A stretch of DNA of 64,000 nucleotides. Source: Streptomyces sp. HPF1205 (GTDB lineage: Bacteria; Actinomycetota; Actinomycetes; Streptomycetales; Streptomycetaceae). Position 1 is the first letter of the stretch. Each line of letters begins with the position of its first letter. Under the pieces are notes generated by a model. That model worked only from the letters and a program-made list of their open reading frames with translations. It searched no databases and was not told the origin of the DNA. The stretch covers positions 1-64,000 of the forward strand of contig NZ_JAINVH010000020.1 of the NCBI RefSeq assembly GCF_020400825.1. Reading direction: 5' to 3'. Both the position numbers and the translations under genes were made by a program. Positions 42,375-51,169 of this stretch are shown here, piece by piece.

Positions 42375-43631
42375 CTAGTTGAGGCCGGAGTAGCTGGCGT
42401 CGGACGGACCGTTCGGCATGTTCTGCATGATCATGCCGATGATGTCCTGCGGGTTGAGCTGGTCGGCACCGGCCGGGACGTCCAGCGAGTCGGCGCTGTT
42501 GTCGATGGTGAGGGTGACCGGCAGCTTCTTGCCGTTCGCCTGGTCGTCGAGCTGTTCGAGGTCGAAGGTGACGGCGGAGACGTGGCCGCTCTTGACCGAC
42601 ACGTCGAAGGCGATGGTGCGGTTGGGCACGCCGCTGGTGTCGTTGAAGTTGTTCAGGTCGGACTGGCTGATGTTCGGGATCTGCTTGAGGATCGGGGTCA
42701 GATCGGTCGCCAGGTCCTTCGCGAGCTTGCGGGCGGGCACGGTCACCCGGACCACGCTCGCGCCGTCCTTCTTGCCGACGTCCTTGTAGGTGGCGTCCTT
42801 GTTGTTGAGGATGTCCTGCTTCAGCACGGCGAGGAGCCGGCCGCCGTCGATCTTCGGCATCTGGCCGTTCAGCGCGCCGCCCAGCGGGGAGCCGGAGGAG
42901 TCGCCCGAACCGAAGCCGGAGGCCCCGTTCTTCTGGGCCATCGACTTGGCGAAGTCCGTCCACGCCTTGGGGTCGAGGACGACCCACTGGCCGTTCAGGG
43001 CGGCCTTCACGGCGTGCAGCGACGACGGGAGCTGCTGGGCGTTGCCCAGGAACTGGTTGAACTCCCGCAGGTCCGAGGCCGCGTTGGGGGAGGTGTCCAG
43101 CTTCTCCAGTCCCTTGACGTCGGCCCGCAGGTAGAGCTTGTTGTCGAGCCCCCGCATCTCGATGAGGTTGCTCTTGCCGTCCGGGTCGTTGGACAGCGCG
43201 AAGGCGAACCGCCCGCCGGACGCGCCGGAGCGGGACTTCAGCAGGCTGAACTGCTTCTGCGTGCTGGCCGACATGCTCACGTGCAGCGACGCCACCATCT
43301 TGGCGTCGTCCCTGGTGAAGCCGCTGTTGGAGTCACCGCTGGTGAAGGCGGCGTAGATCTGGTCGGGCGTCGCGTCGAAGGACAGCCCGACCGTGGCGGA
43401 CTTCTGCTCGCCCAGCTTGGTCACGGCCTTCTGGACCTTGGCCTGGGGCGTGGCCTGGGCCGTCCCGCATGCGGCGGAGCCGGCGGCTATGAGGGCCACA
43501 ACGCCGGCGGCAGCGAGGCCCTTGCGCTTGGTGATGATGACGAACTCCTTGGACGCGTTGCGCGGATATGCGGGAAACGGATCGACGGTCGGGGGCGGTC
43601 GTAACGCCACGCACCGGCATCCGGCCGACAC
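42375..43631 (-). CDS. LolA/LppX-like lipoprotein, start codon uncertain
   Basis: The longest frame begins at an ATG at 43631, giving 418 aa, but its first ~31 residues (MSAGCRC...NASKEF) do not look like a signal peptide n-region. A perfect AAGGAG (in-frame Lys-Glu) sits six bases before two ATC codons at 43538 and 43535, where the normal start of VIITKRKGLAAAGVVALIAAG would be, followed by the lipobox AGSAAC. Initiation at ATC, or a changed start codon, is possible. The mature part has LHVSMSASTQKQFSLLKSR, GLDNKLYLRADVKGLEKL and later VDVSVKSGHVSAVTFDLEQL-like strands, as in LolA/LppX-like lipid-binding lipoproteins. Confidence 0.78.
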   Translation of the reverse strand: MSAGCRCVALRPPPTVDPFPAYPRNASKEFVIITKRKGLAAAGVVALIAAGSAACGTAQATPQAKVQKAVTKLGEQKSATVGLSFDATPDQIYAAFTSGDSNSGFTRDDAKMVASLHVSMSASTQKQFSLLKSRSGASGGRFAFALSNDPDGKSNLIEMRGLDNKLYLRADVKGLEKLDTSPNAASDLREFNQFLGNAQQLPSSLHAVKAALNGQWVVLDPKAWTDFAKSMAQKNGASGFGSGDSSGSPLGGALNGQMPKIDGGRLLAVLKQDILNNKDATYKDVGKKDGASVVRVTVPARKLAKDLATDLTPILKQIPNISQSDLNNFNDTSGVPNRTIAFDVSVKSGHVSAVTFDLEQLDDQANGKKLPVTLTIDNSADSLDVPAGADQLNPQDIIGMIMQNMPNGPSDASYSGLN

Positions 43632-43816
43632 GAGCGTATCTGTGCGCGGTCTATGAGTTCCCGGGGGTTTCCCGGACGCCGGACGTGGCGGCCGGTTGCC
43701 GGATCCCGGAAGTGGTACCTATTGCGACGACTTGGACCCCCCGGTGGTTGCACGCTCCGGGCACAGCGTGCGTAACGGTACGGTCGCGGCCCGCGGTTGG
43801 GCGCCGGCCGGCGGGT

Positions 43817-43854
43817 GGGCGCGACGGCCGAGGGGCGGGCGCGACGGCCGAGGG
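43817..43854. repeat. Tandem 18-bp repeat, 20-bp period
   Basis: GGGCGCGACGGCCGAGGG occurs at 43817 and 43837, in the gap between the lipoprotein and the rhomboid gene. If the lipoprotein starts near 43538 this gap is about 350 bp; it contains no supported gene. Confidence 0.85.
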
Positions 43855-43890
43855 CGGGCGGTGGCAGGCCGGCGCTCGGCGGCCGGGCGG

Positions 43891-44529
43891 TCAGCGCGCG
43901 GCGGGGGTCCCGGGGGTGCGCTCGCGGAAGAGGAAGGCCGCGGCCACCCCGCCCAGCAGGCCGAAGAGGTGGCCCTGCCAGGACACGCCGGTCGCACTCG
44001 GCAGCACACCCCACAGGATGGAGCCGTAGAGGACGCCGACGAGCAGGCCCACCACGATGTCCAGCGCCCGCCGGTCCACGAAGCCGCGTACCAGCAGGTA
44101 GCCGAACAGGCCGAATATCACCCCGGAGGCGCCCGCGGTGTTCGTGTGCGCGGGCGCGACCAGCCATACCCCCAGGCCGCCGATGACCATGACGGTCAGG
44201 CAGACCATCAGGAAGCGGGCTATGCCGCGCAGGGCGGCGATGAAGCCGAGCACCAGCAGCGGCAGGGTGTTGGACGCCACGTGCCCGAACCCGAAGTGGG
44301 TGAACGCCGAGGGGACGATGTCCACCAGCTCGCCGGGCCTGCGCGGCTCGATGCCCAGGCTGTCCAGGCGGTGGCCCGACACCACGTCGACGACTTCCAG
44401 TGCCCACAGCAGCGCGACCCACGACACCATCAGCACGGCGGCGGCGGTGACCCGCCCGCTCGCGCGCAAGGGGGCCAGCATCAGGTCGCCCACGCCGGTC
44501 CGCCGCCTGGCGGTCTGTCCGAGTGTCAC
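43891..44529 (-). CDS. Rhomboid-family intramembrane serine protease
   Basis: 212 aa from a GTG at 44529 (TLGQTARRR) with GAGGG upstream; the longer frame to 44646 adds a Gly-rich unlikely N-terminus. Six transmembrane helices. The catalytic dyad is visible: GASGVIFGLFGYLLV (GxSG Ser) and WQGHLFGLLGG (His), with the L1-loop FTHFGFGHVASNTLPLL. Rhomboids cut transmembrane substrates within the bilayer; the substrate here is unknown. It is convergent with nothing nearby; the mqnM gene lies divergently upstream with a 152-bp gap. Confidence 0.93.
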   Translation of the reverse strand: MTLGQTARRRTGVGDLMLAPLRASGRVTAAAVLMVSWVALLWALEVVDVVSGHRLDSLGIEPRRPGELVDIVPSAFTHFGFGHVASNTLPLLVLGFIAALRGIARFLMVCLTVMVIGGLGVWLVAPAHTNTAGASGVIFGLFGYLLVRGFVDRRALDIVVGLLVGVLYGSILWGVLPSATGVSWQGHLFGLLGGVAAAFLFRERTPGTPAAR

Positions 44530-44681
44530 CGTGCCCTCACCGTGCCCCCCTGTGGCCCGTCCCCCCACCTGCCCCTCACCGCTTCCAACGCCCCCGCCCG
44601 CGCGTCGGTTCCCGGCCCGGCCCGGGTTAGGCTCGACGGCGTGCACGGGACGACGCGGGCGGTACGGGCGGTACGGGCGGC

Positions 44682-45458
44682 ATGGACGGCGTGAGCGGCG
44701 GGAACGGGGGCGCGCGGGCGCACCGCGCCGCCGCGGTGAGCGCCCCTGCGCCCTGGGTGGTCGGGGTGTCCGGTGCCTCGGGCACGCCGTACGCCGCGGC
44801 CGTCCTGCGGGCGCTGCTGCGGGCGGGCGAGCGCGTCGACCTGGTGATCAGCCGGGCGGCCCGCCTGACGCTGCTGGACGAGACGGGGGCGCCCTTCCGC
44901 GACGCCCACTGGCGCGAGGACCTGGCCCGCTGGCTTGCCCGCGGCGCCGACGGCTCACCGGACGCCTTCGCCGCCGAGCAGTTCGACCTTTCGGCGGTAC
45001 GGCACTGGCCGGCCGGCGACCTGGCGGCCGGGCCGTCCTCCGGCTCGTACCCGACCAAGGGCATGCTGATCGTTCCGGCGAGCACCGCGTGCGTGGCCGG
45101 GGTGGCGCTGGGCCTGTCGAAGGACCTGCTGCAGCGGGCCGCGAGCGTCACTCTCAAGGAGCGCAAGGCCCTGGTGGTGGTGGTCCGCGAGACCCCGCTG
45201 ACCGGCCAGACGCTGCGCCACCTGGTCGCCCTCGACGACGCGGGCGCGGTGGTGCTGCCGGCCTCGCCCGCCTTCTACGCGGGCGCCACCGGCGCGCAGG
45301 ACCTGGTGGACTTCGTCGCGGGCCGGACGCTGGACGCGGCGGGCGTGCCGCACAAGCTCTACCGCCGCTGGACCGGCGACCTCGGCGGCGGTCTCGGCGG
45401 CGGCCCCGGCACGGACACCGGCACCGGCCCCGGCGGCCCGGGCGCGGACCGCCCGTAG
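44682..45458 (+). CDS. mqnM: UbiX-like flavin prenyltransferase (menaquinone branch)
   Basis: 258 aa. Flavin-binding signature WVVGVSGASGTPYAAAVLRAL (about residue 25) and PASTACVAGVALGLSKDLLQRAASVTLKER with RETPLTGQTLRHLVAL and PASPAFYAGA are the UbiX hallmarks. It makes prenylated FMN, the cofactor of UbiD decarboxylases, so it should serve mqnL 4.8 kb upstream. The first ~18 residues (MDGVSGGNGG...) are Gly-rich and the true start may be a GTG at 44691 or 44736. The C-terminal 25 residues are Gly-rich. Assignment as the menaquinone copy rests on neighbourhood. Confidence 0.92.
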   Translation: MDGVSGGNGGARAHRAAAVSAPAPWVVGVSGASGTPYAAAVLRALLRAGERVDLVISRAARLTLLDETGAPFRDAHWREDLARWLARGADGSPDAFAAEQFDLSAVRHWPAGDLAAGPSSGSYPTKGMLIVPASTACVAGVALGLSKDLLQRAASVTLKERKALVVVVRETPLTGQTLRHLVALDDAGAVVLPASPAFYAGATGAQDLVDFVAGRTLDAAGVPHKLYRRWTGDLGGGLGGGPGTDTGTGPGGPGADRP

Positions 45459-45466
45459 CGCTCCAC

Positions 45467-45481
45467 AAAGGCCCGAACGGT
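45467..45481. promoter_or_regulatory. 15-bp motif upstream of lrp gene, candidate Lrp site
   Basis: AAAGGCCCGAACGGT, 104 bp before the Lrp start. A 14/15 copy lies at 46058-46072 before mqnE. Sharing this motif on both sides of the regulator suggests autoregulation and control of mqnE; inferred from repetition only. Confidence 0.5.
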
Positions 45482-45585
45482 CCGGTGGCCCCCGTACAGA
45501 CAGATGCGCAGGGCACGGACCCGTTCATGCCTTAGATTCGAGACCGGACAGCGCAGTCGCGGCACGAACGGGAGGGTCCAGGCAG

Positions 45586-46038
45586 ATGGACGCGGTGGAC
45601 AGGCAGCTCATCCAGGCCTTGCGTGAGAACGGCCGCGCGTCGTACGCGGAGCTGGGCCGGCTCGTGGGCCTGTCCGGCCCGAGCGTCACCGACCGCATCA
45701 ACCGGCTCGAACAGGCCGGGGTGATCACCGGCTACCGGGCCACCGTCGCCCCGGCGGCCCTCGGCCTGGGCGTGACCGCGCTGGTCGGCCTGCAGCTCTC
45801 CGACGCCGCCGACCACGAGGACGTGGCCCGCAGGCTGCGCGACCTGGACGAGATCGAGGACTGCTGGTTCATCGCGGGCGACGACTCGTACATGCTCAAG
45901 GTGCGGGTCGGGGACGTGGACGGCCTGGAGCACACCATCCGCCGGCTGTCGGGCACGAAGGGCGTGGCGCGCACCCGTACCACGATCGTGCTGTCCACCA
46001 AGTGGGAGAACCGGGTGGGGGAGCTGCCGGGGGACTGA
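45586..46038 (+). CDS. Lrp/AsnC-family transcriptional regulator
   Basis: 150 aa. Residues 1-60 form the winged helix (DAVDRQLIQALRENGRASYAELGRLVGLSGPSVTDRINRLEQAGVITGY). Residues 65-145 are the RAM ligand domain (ALGLGVTALVGLQL, AGDDSYMLKVRVGDVDGLEHTIRRL, TTIVLSTKWENR). These proteins assemble into dimers or octamers and respond to amino acids or related ligands. It lies between mqnM and mqnE on the same strand, so it may tie menaquinone supply to metabolism. Confidence 0.94.
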   Translation: MDAVDRQLIQALRENGRASYAELGRLVGLSGPSVTDRINRLEQAGVITGYRATVAPAALGLGVTALVGLQLSDAADHEDVARRLRDLDEIEDCWFIAGDDSYMLKVRVGDVDGLEHTIRRLSGTKGVARTRTTIVLSTKWENRVGELPGD

Positions 46039-46057
46039 CCCCGGGGGCGTAGTGTCG

Positions 46058-46072
46058 AAAGGTCCGAACGGT
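46058..46072. promoter_or_regulatory. 15-bp motif upstream of mqnE, matching the lrp leader motif
   Basis: AAAGGTCCGAACGGT, one mismatch to the copy at 45467-45481. It lies 81 bp before the mqnE ATG and 20 bp after the Lrp stop. Confidence 0.5.
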
Positions 46073-46152
46073 TTGAGCGGGCCACGCGGTCGTACGGTCC
46101 GCGGTGGCCGGGTCCGCACGAGCATGAGTACGTACGTCGTGGGAGGCGCGCA

Positions 46153-47316
46153 ATGGACGCTGGGCTCAAGCGCGAGCTGGAGGAGAAGGTCCGCTCGGGG
46201 GAGCGGCTGTCCCGTGCGGACGGCATCGCCCTGTACGAGTCCGACGACCTGGCCTGGCTGGGCGGGCTGGCCCACCTCGTGCGGACACGGAAGAACGGCG
46301 ACGTCGTCCACTTCAACGTCAACCGCCACCTCAACATGACGAACGTGTGCACCGCGTCCTGCGCGTACTGCTCCTTCCAGCGCAAGCCGGGCGAGAAGGA
46401 CGCGTACACCATGCGCATCGAGGAGGCGGTACGGCTGGCCAAGGCGATGGAGGGGGAGAACCTCACCGAGCTGCACATCGTCAACGGCCTGCACCCGACG
46501 CTGCCGTGGCGGTACTACCCGCGGTCGCTGCGGGCGCTGAAGGAGGCGCTGCCGCAGGTGTCGCTGAAGGCGTTCACGGCCACCGAGATCCACCACTTCG
46601 AGACGATCTCCGGCCTGTCCGCCTCCGAGATCCTGGACGAGCTGATCGACGCCGGCCTGGAGTCGCTGACCGGCGGCGGCGCCGAGATCTTCGACTGGGA
46701 GGTCCGGCAGCACATCGTGGACCACCGCACCCACTGGGAGGACTGGTCCCGCATCCACCGGCTCGCCCACTCCAAGGGCCTCAAGACGCCCTGCACCATG
46801 CTCTACGGCCACATCGAGGAGCCCCGCCACCGCGTGGACCACGTGCTGCGGCTGCGCGAACTGCAGGACGAGACCGGGGGTTTCCAGGTCTTCATCCCGC
46901 TGCGCTACCAGCACGACTTCGTGGACATGAAGGACGGCAAGGTCCGCAACACCCTCCAGGCGCGCACCTCCATGGCCACCGGGGCCGAGGCGCTGAAGAC
47001 CTTCGCGGTCTCCCGGCTGCTGTTCGACAACGTTCCGCACGTGAAGGTGTTCTGGGTGATGCACGGCCTGTCCACCGCCCAACTGGCCCTCAACCACGGC
47101 GCGGACGACATGGACGGCTCGGTGGTCGAGTACAAGATCACCCACGACGCGGACTCCTTCGGCACGCCCAACAAGCTGACCAGGGAGGACATCCTGGAGC
47201 TGATCCGGGACGCCGGCTTCCGCCCGGTCGAGCGCAACACGCGGTACGAGATCATCCGCGAGTACCCCGGCCCCGACGCCTCCCGCCGGGACACGCCGCA
47301 GGCCATGAGGGTGTGA
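46153..47316 (+). CDS. mqnE: Aminofutalosine synthase MqnE (radical SAM)
   Basis: 387 aa, ATG with GGGAGGCGC before it. The radical SAM cluster motif CTASCAYC (C-x3-C-x2-C) follows NVNRHLNMTNV, with FTATEIHHFETISGLS, LTGGGAEIFDWEVRQ, ETGGFQVFIPLRYQHDF and ADDMDGSVVEYKITH. MqnE adds the adenosyl radical to 3-[(1-carboxyvinyl)oxy]benzoate and loses CO2, giving aminofutalosine. It depends on MqnA (49.7 kb) for its substrate. A candidate Lrp site lies upstream. Deamination to futalosine needs an enzyme not seen here. Confidence 0.95.
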   Translation: MDAGLKRELEEKVRSGERLSRADGIALYESDDLAWLGGLAHLVRTRKNGDVVHFNVNRHLNMTNVCTASCAYCSFQRKPGEKDAYTMRIEEAVRLAKAMEGENLTELHIVNGLHPTLPWRYYPRSLRALKEALPQVSLKAFTATEIHHFETISGLSASEILDELIDAGLESLTGGGAEIFDWEVRQHIVDHRTHWEDWSRIHRLAHSKGLKTPCTMLYGHIEEPRHRVDHVLRLRELQDETGGFQVFIPLRYQHDFVDMKDGKVRNTLQARTSMATGAEALKTFAVSRLLFDNVPHVKVFWVMHGLSTAQLALNHGADDMDGSVVEYKITHDADSFGTPNKLTREDILELIRDAGFRPVERNTRYEIIREYPGPDASRRDTPQAMRV

Positions 47317-47373
47317 CCGGCGCGACAGCGAAAGGGTTCGGGCGCGTCGGGGCGTAATGAATAGCATGCACTC

Positions 47374-47895
47374 ATGCCCCTTACGTGCGAGCTCGATCCG
47401 GTGATCGACGACGAGGTGTACGACGGCGTCCTCGCGCTGTGGACCGACGTGTCCAACGCGGGCGGCGCCGTCGGCTTCGTCCCGCCCGTCACCCCCGACG
47501 ACATCCGCCCGTCCCTGGAGCACGCCATCGCCGAGGTCCGGGCCGGCGGCCGCCGGCTGGTGCTCGGCCGCGACGACGAGGGACGCGTCGCCGCGACCGC
47601 GTTCCTCGCGTACAACACCCACCGGCTGATGCGGCACTGGATCTGGCTCTACACGGTGATGGTCCACCCCGCACACCAGGGCAAGGGGTACGGCCGCACC
47701 CTGATGGCCGCCGTCGAGGCCGCGGCCCGCGCCCTGCCCGGCATCGAGGCGATACGCCTCACCTGCCGCGGCGGCACCGGCGCCGACCGCTTCTACACGG
47801 CCTGCGGCTACAAAGAGGTCGGCCGCGTCCCCTCCGCGATACGGGTGGCCCCGGGCGACGACCGGGACGACGTCATCATGCTGATGATGTTGTGA
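47374..47895 (+). CDS. GNAT-family N-acetyltransferase
   Basis: 173 aa. The acetyl-CoA loop is VHPAHQGKGYGRTLMAAVEAAA (Q-x-x-G-x-G pattern), and the C-terminal part has RLTCRGGTGADRFYTACGYKEVGRVPSAIRV, typical GNAT motifs A and B. The N-terminal strand reads DDEVYDGVLALWTDV. The acceptor is unknown; amino-sugar, amine or peptide substrates are all possible. It follows mqnE by 57 bp on the same strand and may be cotranscribed with it, but nothing ties it to menaquinone. Confidence 0.9.
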   Translation: MPLTCELDPVIDDEVYDGVLALWTDVSNAGGAVGFVPPVTPDDIRPSLEHAIAEVRAGGRRLVLGRDDEGRVAATAFLAYNTHRLMRHWIWLYTVMVHPAHQGKGYGRTLMAAVEAAARALPGIEAIRLTCRGGTGADRFYTACGYKEVGRVPSAIRVAPGDDRDDVIMLMML

Positions 47896-47965
47896 ACTGC
47901 CGCCCTCCGGCCGCCGGGGCCCGGGGTACGGGGAACGCCGGGCGCCGGGTCGGCCTTGTGGTGAA

Positions 47966-47982
47966 GGGTCCGGTTCGGACCC
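47966..47982. promoter_or_regulatory. 17-bp palindrome GGGTCCG-GTT-CGGACCC
   Basis: Perfect 7-bp arms with a 3-nt centre, 39 bp before the DUF4229 start. Its TTCGGACC half resembles the reverse complement of the motif at 46058-46072. It could be a second Lrp site or a transcription-terminating stem for the GNAT gene. Confidence 0.45.
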
Positions 47983-48021
47983 GGGGGACCGGGGCGGGGC
48001 GCTCCGTGCTTCACTGGTTGC

Positions 48022-48339
48022 ATGTTCCGTTACACCGCACTGCGCTTCGGCCTCGTCGTCGCCAGCTTCGGCGTCATCTGGGGGCTGGTCCGGCTGCGGG
48101 TGCTGCCGGCCGGGCTCGGCGACTCGAACTACCTGTGGGTCGCGCTGCTGGCGCTCGTCGTCTCCGCGCCGCTGAGCTGGGTGCTGCTGCGCGGCGCCCG
48201 GGAGCAGGCGGCGCTCACCGTGTCCGAGAGGGTCGACCGCACCCGGCGCAACCTGATGGCCAGCGCCGGCCAGGAGGACGAGGCGGACGACGCCTCGCGC
48301 GACTCCGCCTCCCACGGCGGCGAGCCGCACACCGCCTGA
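48022..48339 (+). CDS. DUF4229 small membrane protein
   Basis: 105 aa with two transmembrane helices: RYTALRFGLVVASFGVIWGL and YLWVALLALVVSAPLSWVLLRG, then REQAALTVSERVDRTRRNL and an acidic tail (QEDEADDASRDSAS). This is the DUF4229 pattern of actinobacteria, which lies near menaquinone genes in several genomes. Function unknown. It is preceded by a 17-bp palindrome and followed by a TetR regulator on the same strand. Confidence 0.88.
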   Translation: MFRYTALRFGLVVASFGVIWGLVRLRVLPAGLGDSNYLWVALLALVVSAPLSWVLLRGAREQAALTVSERVDRTRRNLMASAGQEDEADDASRDSASHGGEPHTA

Positions 48340-48451
48340 CGTACGGCTCTCCCGCCCGTCGCCCGCCTACCCGTCCGTACCCCTGCGGGGCCCCGCGGCG
48401 GCGCCGGGCCACCCCGTAGGCTACCCACGCGGGCCCAAGGCGAGGGGAGGC

Positions 48452-49138
48452 GTGGCCGACGTGGCGGTGCAGGGCAAGCGGGTGCCTCGGGCGGTACGCG
48501 AGCAGCAGATGCTGGACGCGGCCGTCGCGATCTTCGCGCGGCGGGGGTACCGGGCCGCGTCGATGGACGAGATCGCCGTCGCGGCGGGCGTCAGCAAACC
48601 GCTCGTGTACCTCTACCTGAACTCCAAGGACGAGCTGTTCACCGCGTGCATCCGGCGTGAGGCCGAGGCGCTCAAGGCGGCCGTGCGGGCCGCCGTCGAG
48701 CCCGGCGCGCCCGCCGACCGCCAGTTGTGGAGCGGCCTGCTCGGCTTCTTCGAGCACACCGCCGCCCACCCGGACGGCTGGAGCATCCTCTACGCCCAGG
48801 CGCGCACGGTCGGCGAGCCGTTCGCCGACGAGGTCGCCGCCATGCGGGCCGAGATGGTCCGCTTCGTCACCGGCCTGATCGCGGCCGCCGCCCGCGACGC
48901 GGACTGCGGCGACGACACGGCGCTCGCCGGCCGCGAGGTCGCCGCGCTGGCCAACGCCCTGGTCGGCGCCGCCGAATCCCTCGCCGGCTGGGCCCCCTCG
49001 GCCTCCCGGCCGCCCACCCCGCGCGACACCGCCGCGACCTTGATGAACTTCGCCTGGTCGGGCCTGGACAACCTGATGCGCGGCGAACGGTGGGCTGCGC
49101 CCGCAGCGCCCACGGTTTCCACCGCACCCACGGCCTGA
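48452..49138 (+). CDS. TetR-family transcriptional regulator
   Basis: 228 aa, GTG behind GAGGGGAGG. Residues 13-60 hold the HTH: REQQMLDAAVAIFARRGYRAASMDEIAVAAGVSKPLVYLYLNSKDELF. The C-terminal ligand domain (about 70-210) is helical (LLGFFEHTAAHPDGWSILYAQARTVG) and resembles the TetR_C_13-like groups. Ligand and target genes are unknown. It is followed 23 bp later by a 13-bp stem terminator facing the cold-shock gene. Confidence 0.92.
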   Translation: MADVAVQGKRVPRAVREQQMLDAAVAIFARRGYRAASMDEIAVAAGVSKPLVYLYLNSKDELFTACIRREAEALKAAVRAAVEPGAPADRQLWSGLLGFFEHTAAHPDGWSILYAQARTVGEPFADEVAAMRAEMVRFVTGLIAAAARDADCGDDTALAGREVAALANALVGAAESLAGWAPSASRPPTPRDTAATLMNFAWSGLDNLMRGERWAAPAAPTVSTAPTA

Positions 49139-49161
49139 CCGCGGGCGGTGAACGCAAAGGC

Positions 49162-49190
49162 AGGGGCCCCGCACACGGTGCGGGGCCCCT
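49162..49190. terminator. Bidirectional 13-bp hairpin terminator
   Basis: AGGGGCCCCGCAC (49162-49174) and GTGCGGGGCCCCT (49178-49190) form a perfect 13-bp stem with a 3-nt loop, between the converging TetR (ends 49138) and cold shock (ends 49247) genes. It is the strongest terminator-like structure in the window. Confidence 0.88.
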
Positions 49191-49246
49191 TGGTATTACA
49201 GGTTCTGGACGCGATGACCGCGCCGCTTTTCCGTAACCAGTCGTGA

Positions 49247-49450
49247 CTAGTTGGGGGTGACGTTCTCCGCCTGCGGACCCTTCGGGCCCTGCGTGACGTC
49301 GAAGGTCACGGCCTGGTTCTCCTCAAGGGAGCGGAAGCCGGACGCGTTGATCGCGGAGTAGTGAACGAAGACATCCGGGCCGCCGCCGTCCTGGGCGATG
49401 AAGCCGAAGCCCTTTTCAGCGTTGAACCACTTGACGGTTCCGGTAGCCAT
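49247..49450 (-). CDS. Cold shock protein (CspA family)
   Basis: 67 aa, the normal length. The RNA-binding motifs are [17 protein letters not shown] (RNP1) and DVFVHYSAI (RNP2), with [16 protein letters not shown] at the end. These small proteins bind single-stranded nucleic acid as RNA chaperones. This matches the ScoF-type genes of Streptomyces. The transcript likely starts beyond 49550, since a hairpin lies in the leader, and TAGGCT on the minus strand near 49590 resembles a Streptomyces housekeeping -10. It is divergent from mqnA. Confidence 0.96.
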   Translation of the reverse strand: MATGTVKWFNAEKGFGFIAQDGGGPDVFVHYSAINASGFRSLEENQAVTFDVTQGPKGPQAENVTPN

Positions 49451-49452
49451 AA

Positions 49453-50580
<1,128 letters not shown>

Positions 50581-50603
50581 GTCCGCCGCGGGCGGGGGCG
50601 CCC

Positions 50604-51017
50604 TCAGCCGGTGACGGGCCGCGGCTCCCGCGCGGCCCGGGCGTCGTAGGCGTCGCGCGCGTCCAGGATCTCGTCGATGTGCTCCTCGGACCACACCCGG
50701 ATGCCGCTGAGCAGGTCGGTGACGCTCGCCCCGAGCGGCGTGGCCGCGTACTCCACGCGCGGCGGGATCGTCGGGTAGACCGTACGGGTGACCAGCCCGT
50801 CACGCTCCAGGGTGCGCAGGGTCTGGGTGAGCATCTTCTGGGTGATGCCGTCCAGGCGCCGGCGCAGCGCCCCGAAGCGCACCGGACCGCCGGACAGGGC
50901 CCCCATGACCAGCAGGGTCCACTTGTTCGCGAGGACGTCCAGGACCTGACGGGACGGGCAGGCAGCGAGGTAGGCGTCGGCGCCGCCGTGAAAGCGCAAG
51001 TCGGAGGTAGTACCCAT
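50604..51017 (-). CDS. HxlR-family transcriptional regulator
   Basis: 137 aa. HxlR pattern: CPSRQVLDVLANKWTLLVMGALSGGPVRFGALRRRLDGITQKMLTQTLRTLERDGLVTRTVYPTIPPRVEYAATPLG, a winged helix with the typical invariant K-W and T-Q-K-M-L-T. A single Cys (residue 20) could sense electrophiles or redox, as in YodB/HypR. It is divergent from an NADP-dependent quinone oxidoreductase 152 bp away; GGTACC-TATA-TACC and related half-sites between them (about 51001-51033) look like an operator. Together they form a likely quinone or electrophile-response pair. Confidence 0.93.
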   Translation of the reverse strand: MGTTSDLRFHGGADAYLAACPSRQVLDVLANKWTLLVMGALSGGPVRFGALRRRLDGITQKMLTQTLRTLERDGLVTRTVYPTIPPRVEYAATPLGASVTDLLSGIRVWSEEHIDEILDARDAYDARAAREPRPVTG

Positions 51018-51169
51018 GAGGTACCTATATACCCTCCACGTGCCTTCTACCCAAGGGGTACCGCCCGATCCGAGGATGGAGCCGTTCCCGAGAGGGACCG
51101 TCCGCTTCGTCCGGCGGCGTCCGCTCCCTTCAGCGGCGCCCGCCCCTTCCGGCAAGGAGAACCCCGGCC

